Below are positions 16,527-26,959 of a stretch of DNA of 56,596 bases, in pieces. The notes under the pieces are model-generated. The model made no database searches and was not told where the DNA came from. It was given only the letters and a program-made list of their open reading frames with translations. The position numbers were made by a program, and so were the translations under genes. This DNA comes from Coemansia sp. RSA 922 (lineage: Eukaryota > Kickxellomycota > Kickxellomycetes > Kickxellales > Kickxellaceae): assembly GCA_027577415.1 (NCBI GenBank), contig JANBQS010000026.1:1-56596 (forward strand), in the 5' to 3' direction. Position 1 is the stretch's first letter. Every line of letters begins with the position of its first letter.

Positions 16527-19500
16527 AGCCTTGCGCAGTCCATCGAGTTTCATAGCCAAGACGGCGCGATCGTTCTCGCTCTCGGCATAAAGTACTTTGA
16601 TCTGTACTAGGGCGGCTTCCATATCGTGTAGGGAGTCTTCTAGCTGCTGATTCTTCATGGCGAGCTGCACGTTCTTCTGGGCCAGTCTATCTAGATCCTC
16701 ACCATTGCCGCCCTGTTGTTGTTTTTGCTGTAGTTGCAATAAAAGCTGGTGATTGTCTCTGCGTAATTTCTCACACTCTTCTCTAATCCTCGCATTTTCG
16801 TCTTCCTCGTCCATGCGGCGCTCAGTCTCCTCAACGTACTTGCGTCTTAGCGACTGTAGGAGCCTGGGAGTAACTGCCGTAATCTGATTCGCGTCCCGAA
16901 CCAATGTATCAGGTGCAGCGTGTGCGTAAAAGGCAAACAACGGGCCGTCGTTCAAGTAATGTACTATGGCTTCGAATTCGAGTGCCAAAAGCCTGGGCTG
17001 TGACCGCTTGAGCACTGCGACAGCCACACGCAAAAGGGCATCGAGTCCTTCGGCAAACACAACGTCAAAGAGACGGACTGCCAAGTGTAGTGGTAGGCGG
17101 TAGGCGAAGAGCGTCATTAACCATTGCGACGCGTACATAGTGGGCTTGACACCCTGCTGGTCCAAATGCTTGGCGAGGCGTGGCAATGTGGCATGTAGTA
17201 CGTGGTCGAACTGGAACAGTCTCAAATGCAAATCGTCCATAGCCGGCAAAAAGTGACCACGCAGCCCGTACGCCGCCATCAGCCGCACCAGCACGCAAAA
17301 TGCCTCCTCATCGGGCATATGTAGGAGCAAAGGACCGACGACGAATGCCAGGCCCTGGCAGTACCCGACGTCGGCATCGTAGAGGGAGTACGCACGGAGT
17401 ACGGAGTACAAACCCTCCTGACCGGGTCCGCCAGCCTCGCGGAAATAGGCGTCGCGGGGGAACGTGCGAGCAACATCCTGTCTAATTAGTTTCTCGTGCT
17501 TCAGCTGCGCCTCATCAAGCGCCTGGCCCTGCAGTCTTCGGAACGCAGTGCCTAGGAGCTCGGACTCTGCGCGCGACCCGCTCATCAGCTGCCACACTGT
17601 GCCGCGGATAGGAGCTGGAATACCCAAATGCACAGCTCTCGCCAGCTTGCGCGGCGACGTCTTTGACACCCGGTCGTAGTCGCTGATAAGCATGCCCCAA
17701 AAGTCCCAGTCGGCTGAGTCGTCCGCCGGCGCTTCGACAGGTGTGGGCTGTGAGAATACTCGGGCTTTGTTGTCGCCTAGTATCTGCGCGTTCTGCGCCT
17801 CCAGCTGCTGCAAAAGATCCAGCTCCTCTTCGGGCGCCTCGGGAATGGCCTCGGAGTGGCTGGGTCGCATGCCGGGGAAGGCTATTACTTTGGGCGACTG
17901 GTGCATAGTGCTGCTCTGAGCCATGGCCGAGAGCTGAGCCGACTCGCTGGCTGACACTTGCGTGCTGGTACGACCGAAGAACGAAGACACTGCGGCAAAT
18001 AGCCCTCCGCCTTGTGCTGGGCTAGGCGATGTTACACTGGCCTGTGACGTTGACCTCTGCCGCTCAGCCTCCACCGGCTTTCCAGTGGTGTCGGCTGGCT
18101 GTGAGATCCCCAGGGACGCAGATAAAGACCGGTAAATAGACCGTGAAGAGGCGCCGTTGCTCGCTGCCTGTGCGACATAGACGGAGGGCGACGCTGGTGC
18201 TATGGGCAGTGGCTTATTACGGTCCTTCTCTTCCTCCACTGATTCCTTGACAGGGCTCAAGTCGATCTCAGTCAGCGGCATATCGTCATCGTCATCAACA
18301 ATGGTATCTGTGGGGGCGATAGGAGCGGCGGCCATCCGGGCTTCTTCAGCTTCCTTTTCTTGCGCCTCACGCTTACGCCGCTGTACCTCCAATACCCACG
18401 CTGGCGGACCACCCGGACCATCGCTAGTAATGCGCTCGCTAATACTAGCCAAAGTAGATTTAGCCACCGCCGATCCGACATCAGCACTAGGACGTAGTCG
18501 AATAGAAGTCAACCCCGCGTCACCCTTGGTCTTCTGTTGAGTATCGACCTCGGGCTCACGAACTGTCTGGTCGCCATGGCTATCGTCCGACGATCTGGTC
18601 GAAGTGCTGCTGCTGGGGCCGCCACTCATTCCAACTGGAGGTACAAAGGAAGTGAGCATAATCGACCGACGATTAGTGACTTTGGAAGAAAGAGACGGAC
18701 GCCTGCGCTCGCCAATAGTCCCACTGCCGTAACGCAAGCTGATACTGCGACCCAATGCCGGGTTTTTGCGTACAGAAATGTCTTCGTCTATTGTTGCCTG
18801 GACGTCACTTGAAATAGTATCCTCTCCGGGAATACCCGCCTCCTCTGCCACCTCGGAGGTACTGCTCAAAAGCTGGATGAGATTGTCAGCGTCCGTCTCT
18901 GCCTCATTTGCCTCGACAACAGGTGGGGTTGTGCGTTGTTCGGCCTCGGGACTAATAGCAAACATACTCGGCTCTTCTTCCTCCTTGGCCGTGGCGCCCG
19001 AGTCAGCCCGCTCAAAGGCAAACAGGGGCTCCTCACCAGTGACGCCCAACCCAAACATGGGTTCCTCGCTAGTGGCACCAAAGTCGAAAAGGGGCTCTTC
19101 AACCTTGGCACCCAAATCGAACAGCGGCTCTTCCTCAACGGCGACCGGCTCAAACAAAGACTGGTTAGTGGGAGAAACCGTAGGCGAAAGAACGGGTTGT
19201 TGTCCGCCAAAACTGCTATCCAAACGTGGACGCGCTCCCTTTATCTGCGGTGACCCATGTCGACTAGACAGTTGGGACTCGTTAGCCTCGACAAACTCTT
19301 CTTCTTCAGAACCAGGGTCCACCGTCTTGCCCGTAGGCTTTAGCGTCTCTGTATCAGTATCGACAGCCACTATCTCAGCTGGCTCTGTGTTCTTGGCTAA
19401 TTCGGACACTACTTCGTCGTCGTTCTTGGCTAATTCTGGTATAGCTTCATTGTTCTTGGCTAACTCTGGCACAGCTGGTATGGCTTCTTCGTCGTCGTTC

Positions 19501-19610
19501 TTGGTATCGTTAGTAGTATTTGTAGCGGCGGCTGCTGGGCGCATTAGTCGTTTAGAACGAAGTGATTTCTTTGTTGGCGCACCACTAGGTGGTGCATCTA
19601 CCGTGGCCAT
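16518..19610 (-). CDS. TBC-domain Rab GTPase-activating protein, Gyp5/EVI5-like (1030 aa)
   Basis: Accelerates GTP hydrolysis by Rab GTPases in membrane traffic. The TBC domain spans about residues 640-900. It includes the lead-in LGIPAPIRGTVWQLMSGS, the arginine-finger motif IRQDVARTFPRD near 713 and the glutamine-finger motif DVGYCQGLAFV near 750, so both catalytic fingers are present. A coiled coil rich in E, R and Q follows (about 925-1030), as in Gyp5/EVI5 proteins. The first 600 residues are disordered and hold tandem repeats: three ELAKN units near 50-75 and four EEPLFDFGA-like units near 165-205. It overlaps the convergent 243-aa gene by 9 bp. Confidence 0.93.
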   Translation of the reverse strand: MATVDAPPSGAPTKKSLRSKRLMRPAAAATNTTNDTKNDDEEAIPAVPELAKNNEAIPELAKNDDEVVSELAKNTEPAEIVAVDTDTETLKPTGKTVDPGSEEEEFVEANESQLSSRHGSPQIKGARPRLDSSFGGQQPVLSPTVSPTNQSLFEPVAVEEEPLFDLGAKVEEPLFDFGATSEEPMFGLGVTGEEPLFAFERADSGATAKEEEEPSMFAISPEAEQRTTPPVVEANEAETDADNLIQLLSSTSEVAEEAGIPGEDTISSDVQATIDEDISVRKNPALGRSISLRYGSGTIGERRRPSLSSKVTNRRSIMLTSFVPPVGMSGGPSSSTSTRSSDDSHGDQTVREPEVDTQQKTKGDAGLTSIRLRPSADVGSAVAKSTLASISERITSDGPGGPPAWVLEVQRRKREAQEKEAEEARMAAAPIAPTDTIVDDDDDMPLTEIDLSPVKESVEEEKDRNKPLPIAPASPSVYVAQAASNGASSRSIYRSLSASLGISQPADTTGKPVEAERQRSTSQASVTSPSPAQGGGLFAAVSSFFGRTSTQVSASESAQLSAMAQSSTMHQSPKVIAFPGMRPSHSEAIPEAPEEELDLLQQLEAQNAQILGDNKARVFSQPTPVEAPADDSADWDFWGMLISDYDRVSKTSPRKLARAVHLGIPAPIRGTVWQLMSGSRAESELLGTAFRRLQGQALDEAQLKHEKLIRQDVARTFPRDAYFREAGGPGQEGLYSVLRAYSLYDADVGYCQGLAFVVGPLLLHMPDEEAFCVLVRLMAAYGLRGHFLPAMDDLHLRLFQFDHVLHATLPRLAKHLDQQGVKPTMYASQWLMTLFAYRLPLHLAVRLFDVVFAEGLDALLRVAVAVLKRSQPRLLALEFEAIVHYLNDGPLFAFYAHAAPDTLVRDANQITAVTPRLLQSLRRKYVEETERRMDEEDENARIREECEKLRRDNHQLLLQLQQKQQQGGNGEDLDRLAQKNVQLAMKNQQLEDSLHDMEAALVQIKVLYAESENDRAVLAMKLDGLRKALT

Positions 19611-19741
19611 TTGATAAAAAAAAGAATAAAGAATAAAGAATAAAAATGATTTGCCTTTGAAAGAAAAAAGAAAAAGAGATAGAAAGCTTCCGCCCCTCTC
19701 CTTCTGAAACCGCTTCTCCAGAAAGAAATGCTAAAAATATA

Positions 19742-21280
19742 TTATAAAAAAGACGGAGGAATACGTTGAGCTACATCAACGCCTTCAGAAACATCACTAG
19801 GAGTCAGTACTCTCTCTCCCGTCTGGCTCTGATACCAAAAGAACACCCATCTAGTACCCTTCCCTTGTGGACTTCTCTTGTGACCATGCGATCTATCAAA
19901 ATACCAACGATTAACACCGTTATCATTCCTCGACCTCCACATACAGCTAGGACAAGCGACCCGCAGTTCGTCCCAGAGTATATCAGCCATCCCCGTCCCT
20001 TGTACCTCGGGCAATACAGCGAATTTATCCAAGTACGGCAAGTCCTCACCCGAGGTCTTTTCAAAAGTAACTATGACTGCGCCCTGGTACTCGCCCGCCA
20101 CAATTATTTGAATGCCCAAGTGCCGCAAACGCTCAAAATACGCCATGTCAAGTTTTCGCTGGAAAGAGCTCTCCAGTAGACAGCGCAACCGGTCAATGTC
20201 CACTGTGTCTAGCGATGTGTGTCGTTGGATACGGAACCCATGTCGCAGCAAAGTGAACTGAGATGGCTGGATAACAGCAGGCTCTTTATGTTCGTATATC
20301 GGCTGGTAATTGGGTACTCCATCGAGAATACGAGCAACCACAGGGCTCTCGGGCTTCTTAAACTGCGGTACAGCCGTAGGACGTTCAGAAATCAAGCCCT
20401 TGAGTACCAGTGACGGATCCGCATGCACCGATGCCACGATACCCACAGCAGTAGGCGCCAAAATACCCAGGCAAGTACGCATAAGCTGCAACGCCCCAGT
20501 CCTTTCACAACTCGACTCCAGCCTCACATAGTCTTCTTCGAGATTAACCAAGCGCTGCAACTCACCACCCGCAGTAATACCAGACTCGCCGCCCAGCAAT
20601 ATAAGCCTGGCTACGGACATTGACCCATCCAAAGCCGCCAACGCACGAGCCAAAGCCGTCACACTACCATCAAGAACCCTCAGTTGCTGTCCACTGTCCA
20701 CTGCCAGTGGAGCAATAACAGGGATCTGACCTTGGGCAATAGCTGCAGTAATAGGCTCACTACACACATCCGCACCAAACACTCCGCCACAAATAGGTCG
20801 CGCCCTTCCGCCCTCCCTTTCCACAGCGTCCGCCAGCATATGTGTCCTCCTAACAGCACTAATATGGTCATTGGCTTTGGTGACAACGATGGGTGCTACG
20901 CCAATACGCTGCATCTGCGCCAACATTTTACCAACAACCCCCAGGGTCTCCGAGTCTACGTACACTAGTGCCGCCAACGTACGCATAGGTGTTTGAACCT
21001 CATTGGGTAAGTGTAGAAATTCGCCGGGAACTAAGTCTCGGTCACCTTGCTCAATGGCTAGTTGCGCTTGTCGCTCTTCGAATTCCCGCTGGCTGCGTAG
21101 TGTCTCTTGGCCGCTAACACTGTCAATAAACTTGCGTGCTTCACGGGGACTAGGCACTGTACTAAGTACGCTGAGTATTAGTTCGCGAGAGCGTGTTAAC
21201 GACTGGTTGCCAGGCGCTGAGCCACTGCTCAATAGCGCGGTGAGCGGCCGGCGTACAACTGCCCAGCGTCGCAAAAACAT
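19742..21280 (-). CDS. ARG2: mitochondrial N-acetylglutamate synthase (512 aa)
   Basis: First step of arginine synthesis: acetyl-CoA plus glutamate gives N-acetylglutamate in the mitochondrial matrix. The N-terminus MFLRRWAVVRRPLTALLSS is arginine-rich and amphipathic, a likely presequence. An amino-acid-kinase-like region covers about residues 80-330 (RLILLGGESGITAGGE near 230). The C-terminal GNAT/NAT domain shows LDKFAVLPEVQGTGMADILW near 430 and SRNDNGVNRWYFDRSHGHKR near 460, both typical of Arg2/NAGS. The length fits fungal Arg2. It starts 100 bp from the end of the next gene in the same orientation. Confidence 0.9.
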   Translation of the reverse strand: MFLRRWAVVRRPLTALLSSGSAPGNQSLTRSRELILSVLSTVPSPREARKFIDSVSGQETLRSQREFEERQAQLAIEQGDRDLVPGEFLHLPNEVQTPMRTLAALVYVDSETLGVVGKMLAQMQRIGVAPIVVTKANDHISAVRRTHMLADAVEREGGRARPICGGVFGADVCSEPITAAIAQGQIPVIAPLAVDSGQQLRVLDGSVTALARALAALDGSMSVARLILLGGESGITAGGELQRLVNLEEDYVRLESSCERTGALQLMRTCLGILAPTAVGIVASVHADPSLVLKGLISERPTAVPQFKKPESPVVARILDGVPNYQPIYEHKEPAVIQPSQFTLLRHGFRIQRHTSLDTVDIDRLRCLLESSFQRKLDMAYFERLRHLGIQIIVAGEYQGAVIVTFEKTSGEDLPYLDKFAVLPEVQGTGMADILWDELRVACPSCMWRSRNDNGVNRWYFDRSHGHKRSPQGKGTRWVFFWYQSQTGERVLTPSDVSEGVDVAQRIPPSFL

Positions 21281-21380
21281 GGTGAAAATAAATGCATTTA
21301 CACAGAAGAAGGAAAAAAAGTGACAAGAAAAAAAGAAAAAAAAAGCGATGACACTTGAAATCTAGATCAAAATATCATAT

Positions 21381-22694
21381 CTAAAATGGGAGATTCTCAT
21401 CCAGTGGATCCGCTTCCGCCACAGGCTCCTGGTCGCCAAGCACGCCCTCGAGGAGCATCATATAGCAAGCTGTACCAGCCAAGCGAAAGTGGCCCAGCGG
21501 GTCAGACAGACCAATACGAGCACCACAGATGTAGCAGAAATGAGTATTGCACTGAGTACACTTCATGTGGTTGCATCCATAGGCCTTGACAATACGCACA
21601 CTACAAGTAGGACAAGCCTGGCTCATAGCCGCAATAAACTTTTCAGACTCGCCCTCAGCCTCCTCCTTCTCCAGCATACCCTCCAGCACATCTTTCCCGT
21701 ACTGCCGTTCCAGCTCAGCCAGACCAACGCCGTCCTCCAATGCCCTACGGTACTCCTCCATTACTTTAATGCGGCTGTCTATAGCACAGTAGCTAGTGCC
21801 ATGCCAAACCCGTCGACAGCATACGCAGAATGCATATCCACATGTGCAAATACACAGTTTGTTATTAGTGGTGTCGCGAGGCCCCCACTTGCCACAGCCT
21901 TCGCGGGGACACCATGCAAAGTGAGAGCTGTCCATGTCGACGCGTCGTTGGTCGCTAAGCATCGTGTAGCGCTGGACTTGCTCCGGACTAAGCACCCGAG
22001 ATAGATCGTCGGCTTTTGACACCTGGCAGCCGGGGAATGGGCACTGGACCAGCCAAACACTGCCCTCGTCGATTAGCATACTCCAGTATCCGCGCAAACA
22101 CTCAACACAGTGAACATGCGAGCAAGCCAGCTCCACGCAGTGTTTGCCTGACTGCTGCTCCATACAAATAAGACAAGTAAACGTCTGTAGCTCAAATAGC
22201 TCATGCCGTCGACTAGCGTTATAAGCAACAACATCTTGTACCGCAGCAGTGTCGATTTTGATAGTGTCCATCGTCAGAAGATCGTAGCGTAGCATGTTGA
22301 CGTAGCTGTCCAGTACGCACATACCCTGTTCTATATGCCATATCTCCGTCATACGCCCCGCTATGCGTTCCAGTGCCTCGGCGGATAGCCAACAACAAGA
22401 GAGCGATATTTGCGGCGCGTCTACTAGTGGATACAGCGCAGGCAGAGAGAAAGAGAGCTGGATAGGCGGCAGGTACTTTACGCTACTCCAGTCAATAGCT
22501 TCAATGCCAGAACCAACTCGCGTAGCAGCTTTGACTAGTGACTCGCATACGCTAGTGTCTACTTCAACGGCGACAGAACCACTGAAAAGTCTACTATCTT
22601 TGTCGGTGGTGTACGCAAACTCGCTGCTGTCCACGTATATAGCCGCAAGAGCCGACATTTCACATTGCTGGTAGTCTGCGCATTCGTTTTCCAT
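21381..22694 (-). CDS. RWD-RBR E3 ubiquitin ligase, RNF14/Itt1-like (437 aa)
   Basis: RING-between-RING ligase that forms a ubiquitin thioester before transfer. An RWD-like domain covers about residues 1-125. RING1 starts near 173 (CLICMEQQSGKHCVEL, then CSHVHCVECLRGYW), the IBR follows (WCPREGCGKWGP, CTCGYAFCVCCRRVWHG near 275), and RING2 lies near 355 (ACPTCSVRIVKAYGCNHMKC, then CNTHFCYICG), with the catalytic cysteine expected in the GCNHMKC segment. RNF14 and yeast Itt1 share this RWD-RBR order. Itt1 affects translation termination in yeast; whether that holds here is unknown. The 330 bp upstream appear to be promoter only. Confidence 0.92.
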   Translation of the reverse strand: MENECADYQQCEMSALAAIYVDSSEFAYTTDKDSRLFSGSVAVEVDTSVCESLVKAATRVGSGIEAIDWSSVKYLPPIQLSFSLPALYPLVDAPQISLSCCWLSAEALERIAGRMTEIWHIEQGMCVLDSYVNMLRYDLLTMDTIKIDTAAVQDVVAYNASRRHELFELQTFTCLICMEQQSGKHCVELACSHVHCVECLRGYWSMLIDEGSVWLVQCPFPGCQVSKADDLSRVLSPEQVQRYTMLSDQRRVDMDSSHFAWCPREGCGKWGPRDTTNNKLCICTCGYAFCVCCRRVWHGTSYCAIDSRIKVMEEYRRALEDGVGLAELERQYGKDVLEGMLEKEEAEGESEKFIAAMSQACPTCSVRIVKAYGCNHMKCTQCNTHFCYICGARIGLSDPLGHFRLAGTACYMMLLEGVLGDQEPVAEADPLDENLPF

Positions 22695-23028
22695 ATTTGC
22701 TTAGCATGTAAAATAAATTCAGGAGTGAAAGTGAAAGTTAAACGAAAGTTGCTGCGGCAACAGAGATCGCCCCTTGTTTCAAGCAAATGAAAGGTGATCA
22801 CTGTTGATATTTAAATCTGTTGTGTATTGTCACAAAAGTTAGCAAAGAAAATACTAGTTAAAAAGCCGTGTTCAAGAACACGGGTATAGTGGCCAACGGT
22901 GGGTTCTAATGGTCACAGTTGAATAACCCAATCACAGCCAAATATGTGCTTCCTCTGGTCCTTACTCTGAAGGGGCGAATCAGACTATATAACTGTCCAC
23001 TTAGGTGCTGTCCTCACCTGATTAGTAA

Positions 23029-23316
23029 TCATTTTTTCATCGCGGTACACAAGGTAACCTCCCATGGACCATTACCATCAGATCCTTGGCCATAATCGTA
23101 AAACCTGAACTTGGAGTAAGTATTAGTATGCCATTTGTTAATAGCACGCTTGAAATCATCCTTAGAAGTGACACACATGATTTGTAGTTGATCAGGCATA
23201 TGTTCTTTTAGATTATTTACAAATTCACTTTCATCTGTAGTTTTGCAAACTATCCGGAAATGTGTGTCTAACGACCCAATTGGTGTTAATCGAGTAATTT
23301 CAAACTTGCCAGACAG
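23029..23316 (-). pseudogene. small family C gene without ATG (95 codons)
   Basis: Paralog of the small gene at 25263-25634. Shared protein segments: TTDESEFVNNLKEHM with TKDESEFVNALIEQM, and YGQGSDGNGPWEVTLC with YGQGPDNNGTWEVILC. At the position of the paralog's ATG this copy has CTG, followed by SGKFEI against PAKLTT. It ends earlier, after EVTLCTAMKK. There is no in-frame ATG before the conserved block. The TATA box is preserved about 100 nt upstream, so it may still be transcribed. Either a start-loss pseudogene or a gene using CTG as a start. Confidence 0.65.
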
Positions 23317-23415
23317 TGGTTAAAAACTAGTAGCTTGGTTATGAATTGGAAAAGATGTGGTGTGTTGAGATGTGCTGGGGGATTTGTGTTGGTCGACCTT
23401 GGGCATTTTCTGCTC

Positions 23416-23424
23416 TTTTTATAT
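23416..23424 (-). promoter_or_regulatory. TATA box of family C copy 1
   Basis: Minus-strand AATATAAAAAGAGCAGAAAA, matched by GGTATAAAAAGAGAAGAAAA at the other copy. Spacing to the conserved start position is about 100 nt. Confidence 0.6.
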
Positions 23425-23533
23425 TCCGCGTTTTCAAGGGAGCAGGGAAAAAAATTATCTAGTGGCCAAACAGACACACACACGGTTACAAGCCTCTGAA
23501 ACAAAGAAAACGTCACTTAGAAAAGCTCAACCT

Positions 23534-23577
23534 TCGTCATATGTGTTTGTATTCGTCATATGTGTTTGTATTCGTCA
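23534..23577 (+). repeat. 19-bp tandem repeat
   Basis: TCGTCATATGTGTTTGTAT occurs twice in full with a third partial unit (TCGTCAT). It lies upstream of the start-less small gene in the duplicated region and is absent from the second copy. Confidence 0.75.
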
Positions 23578-25262
23578 TTTTTTTGCATTACATAAAGGCA
23601 CAGGGTGCCGATGTCTCCAAAAAAATGAGTGCGGTTGGAAGTGACCAATTCTGTTTCTTTCATGCTCTTGAGATGCCTTTTTTTTAGCCCTGTGCAATTG
23701 TGATGTACTTGCACTGGGCAGACAGTAGGCTTCAACAAGAACTGCCTTTGCTAGAAGACAACCAGCTGAGCAACCAAGTACTTTGTCATTATTGCACAAT
23801 CCCTTGGTGAAAGTGCTAAAGTCCCAAGAGCAAAAAACATGCTGGCTGTGGCCACCTTTCCTAAAAGGTGCAAGCTCGCCAAAGCCCCAAAGCAGCTGCC
23901 AAGAGTGCACTGGCTGCCGTTTCTCCCTCCTTCCAAAGTGTGCTTGGCAGACTGCATTTCTTTCTCGAGTGGGTGCTGGCCTCAATTTTCACATTTTTCA
24001 AGTTTTTCTCATTGTGAATGTCTCCATCCTCCCATTTATTTTCTTGCTAAGCCAAGAACTATCCATTATGAAAACCAGCACATATATATATATATTTAAA
24101 AGTACTAATATTTTTGTCTATAGCTTGTACTCTACGCTGGAGGTGCTCAATGGTATTTAGACTACAAAATTGTGTTGACATTCTTATTGGCATGATCAAC
24201 AGGCTTGCTGCTAATAAACTCATCAATAGTCATTACAGGCAGTACACCAGTATAGACAATACAATACGGTACAATACATCAGTGGTAAGTTACTTTTTCT
24301 AAAGTTACTACCATCATGATGCTTGGAAGAATTTGAATGCCTTGCTCACTCGGAGACAACATGTTTAGCAACACTACATACGCCTTAAAAATAGTAACCG
24401 CAGAAGAAATAAAGGCATGCGTATTGGTAAAAACACTATTATCTTAAGAATATGCTGCATCCAGTGTTACACATCATCCAAACAGATGTCATTGACCAGT
24501 GTCAAGGATCAGAGGTGTGCATGAAAACACACATGTCAGAGCAATGCATATACACATACACTATTTTGCGTCTTAGTTACCAATGGCAGTTCACCAGTAG
24601 GATTGTTACCAATATAAGTGACAGACTTGTACACTTCTAAAAGCAAAATTGATTGATTATCTAGGCTCCAGTGAGCAGTGGTGGTGGATAATACCATTTT
24701 CAGACCATGAAAATTGAATTATATTAAGAAATTATAAATATAATTAAGGCGCTGCCTCTCTCTCTTCTTTTCCCTGACCAAATCTTATTTTTTTTGGCCA
24801 GACCAAATCTGAACATATCTCTCACTGGTTACAAGGAAGGCAGGCGGGCACCCACTTCTCATTAGCGTCTAGCGAACTAGCCAATAATAATGTCATGCTG
24901 TATATTGTCCTCAAAGTTACCTAAGAAAAAAGCTAGTTTAAAAGCTGTGTTCTTGACCACAGGTATGGCGACCAGTAGTGGGTTCTAATAGATAAAATTG
25001 ATTAATTATGTTCTAACAGAAGACATTCTTCCTCTGGTCATTATTCTGAAGGGGCTAAATCTAGCTAATCCATGATGACGAAATCGCGTGTATTACAGGT
25101 AAGGCTGAGGTATATTGCCTGCTAATACATTGGCGAAAAGACATTTGTGAATGCACACAGACAAGTCATGGGTGCTGGCGACTCAGGGACAAGAACATCT
25201 ATTAGTAACAATTATATGGTATTTACATCTTGACATCACCATATACCTATTAGGGAAACCCT

Positions 25263-25634
25263 TCAAAGCAAAATCCGACAATTACCAATCACTATAACTT
25301 TGCCCACACTTGGCTCACCCGTAGCTACAGCTCCGTCCTCGTGTGGCTCATCAGTAACTAGTGGCATAATACACAAGATAACCTCCCATGTACCATTATT
25401 GTCAGGACCTTGGCCATAACAGCCAAAGCTAAGCTTGTAGTTACCAATAGCGTAACCTTTGCCAAGAATGTCCCTGAAACTCTCCTTAGTTGTGACACCC
25501 ATGGCAGTTAGTTCCTCACGCATCTGTTCAATTAGCGCATTTACAAACTCACTTTCATCTTTAGTGTCACTAACAACCTGGTGAAATGCCGTGGTGCCCT
25601 CTGCTGTTGAAATAGTGGTTAACTTGGCAGGCAT
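25263..25634 (-). CDS. small uncharacterised protein, family C (123 aa)
   Basis: Family not recognised. The start MPAKLTTISTAEG at 25634 is chosen because a TATA box lies about 90 nt upstream; the longer ORF (193 codons) would begin upstream of that TATA box. The order is a strand, a helix (ESEFVNALIEQMREEL), a second helix (KESFRDILGKG), then YGQGPDNNGTWEVILCIM. An acidic tail follows (DEPHEDG). A GTGAGC in the tail could be a splice donor, so the last 20 residues are uncertain. The ATG-less paralog is at 23029-23316. Confidence 0.7.
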   Translation of the reverse strand: MPAKLTTISTAEGTTAFHQVVSDTKDESEFVNALIEQMREELTAMGVTTKESFRDILGKGYAIGNYKLSFGCYGQGPDNNGTWEVILCIMPLVTDEPHEDGAVATGEPSVGKVIVIGNCRILL

Positions 25635-25720
25635 TGTTGATAAACTGGTAGCTTGGTAATGGATTGGATATGTGATGTGGTGAGGATTTTGTGTTGTTCC
25701 ACCTTGGGTATTTTCTTCTC

Positions 25721-25730
25721 TTTTTATACC
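25721..25730 (-). promoter_or_regulatory. TATA box of family C copy 2
   Basis: Minus-strand GGTATAAAAAGAGAAG about 90 nt before the ATG at 25634; matched at the duplicate copy. Confidence 0.6.
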
Positions 25731-26959
25731 TCGCGTTTTCAAGAGAGCAGAGACAAATTTTTCTAGTGGACAAACAGACACACACACGACTGCAAGTCGC
25801 TTAAACATAGAAAACACCACTTGGAAAAGCACAACTAGCCTCATTTGGTTTTTTTATGCCTTTTTAGTACAATGTACAATTGAGAGGTGCTTGCAGTTGG
25901 CACCAAAAAGGTCCTTTGTCATTTGAGCAAAAGGACTCCAGCTGAACAAAAAAGCATGGCAGTTCTTTGCTGAAAGGAAGCGCAATAATGGCAATGTGCC
26001 AGCAATAAAGCAGCAGACTTCATGTTGTCTTCGTTCACCTTTACAAAAAGATGTACTGTCACCAAAGTCTCTACACAGCTCCCAAAAGTGCACTAGCTGC
26101 CGTCTCTTCTTTCTTCCAAGGTGTGCTTAGCAGACCCTGCATTTCTTTGTCAAGTGGGTGCTGGCCTGGATTTTCGCATTTTTCTCATCGTGAATGTCTC
26201 CATCCCCCTATATTTTCTTTTTTGTGAAGCCAAGCGCTGTCCATTACGAAAGCTAGCACTACTTGCTATTGATTGATACTATTGCTCTATTCGCCAAAAT
26301 CCTGCACTCTAATATGTCTCATATGCCCAATGGTCTTCAGATTATAGTCATCTGCTGATAATCTTATTGAAGCGGTGAACAGACTTGTCACAAATGTACA
26401 TATAAATTAGTGGCTGTGGTCGTACTTCAATAACACTTGTCAAACAAAGAAAAATACATATACTGGCAACCAACATCACCAGCTAGTGTCATAGAGTTAA
26501 GGCATGCATCCAAATGCAGGCGCAAAAGTGATGCAAACTACTATTTTTGAATCTTTATTACCCTGCTTTGCTGGCCAGTAGGATACTCCATGAGGTAAAC
26601 CTGAGCGCGTACCAACCTATACTTATTTTAAACAAGGCTAATTTTGCTAGCAGATCACATCATGTAATCAAGTAGCATCTTTCCTTTGTCGCTTTGGAAA
26701 GCATGTTGAAGGGCCTTTTTAAAAAAGAAGAGACTGTGTGCTCATGTTCAAAAAACGACCTTTGGCTTGAGCAAACGGGAAATGGCATGCCAAAGCTCCC
26801 CTTCTCTGCCCACTGCCTTTTCTTCTTACTTTATTATTAAGTGCAAGACTTCAATAGGAAGCCTTTGAGCTGGAGAGACACTGTTGGACATAATGATTTC
26901 TTGCTAAAAAAAACAGAATAATGATGAATAAACAGAAAAAATGGATGGAGTGAAAATAA

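Larger units (their letters stand above)
22820..24230. repeat. tandem duplication, copy 1
   Basis: Direct, diverged duplicate of 24895-26400. Shared landmarks in order: a GTATATTGTC..AAAGTTA start, GTGGGTTCTAAT, TTCCTCTGGTC plus CTGAAGGGGC, the small gene, its TATA box, a CAGACACACACACG stretch, GTGCACTGGCTGCCG, GCATTTCTTTCTCGAGTGGG, and TGAATGTCTCCATCC. Copy 1 holds the start-less small gene. The rest of this copy, including 23317-24230, has no other credible gene. Confidence 0.75.
24895..26400. repeat. tandem duplication, copy 2
   Basis: Second unit of the duplication described at 22820-24230, in the same orientation. The spacer between units (about 24230-24895) has no credible gene; it contains a 9-bp AT-rich inverted repeat at 24717-24745. 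Apart from the small gene at 25263-25634 this unit, and the stretch up to 26959, show no coding sequence I accept. Confidence 0.75.

Noticed and set aside
18766..19614. 282-codon plus-strand ORF opposite the TBC gene
   Set aside because: Serine-rich shadow of the disordered TBC N-terminus; starts and ends with it and shows no independent features.
23575..24160. Several ORFs of 60-136 codons in the duplicated non-coding part
   Set aside because: Not conserved in frame between the two duplication units, so unlikely to be coding.
24717..24745. 9-bp AT-rich inverted repeat as a possible miniature transposon end
   Set aside because: Pure A/T sequence at this composition is expected by chance; no target-site duplication or second end was found.
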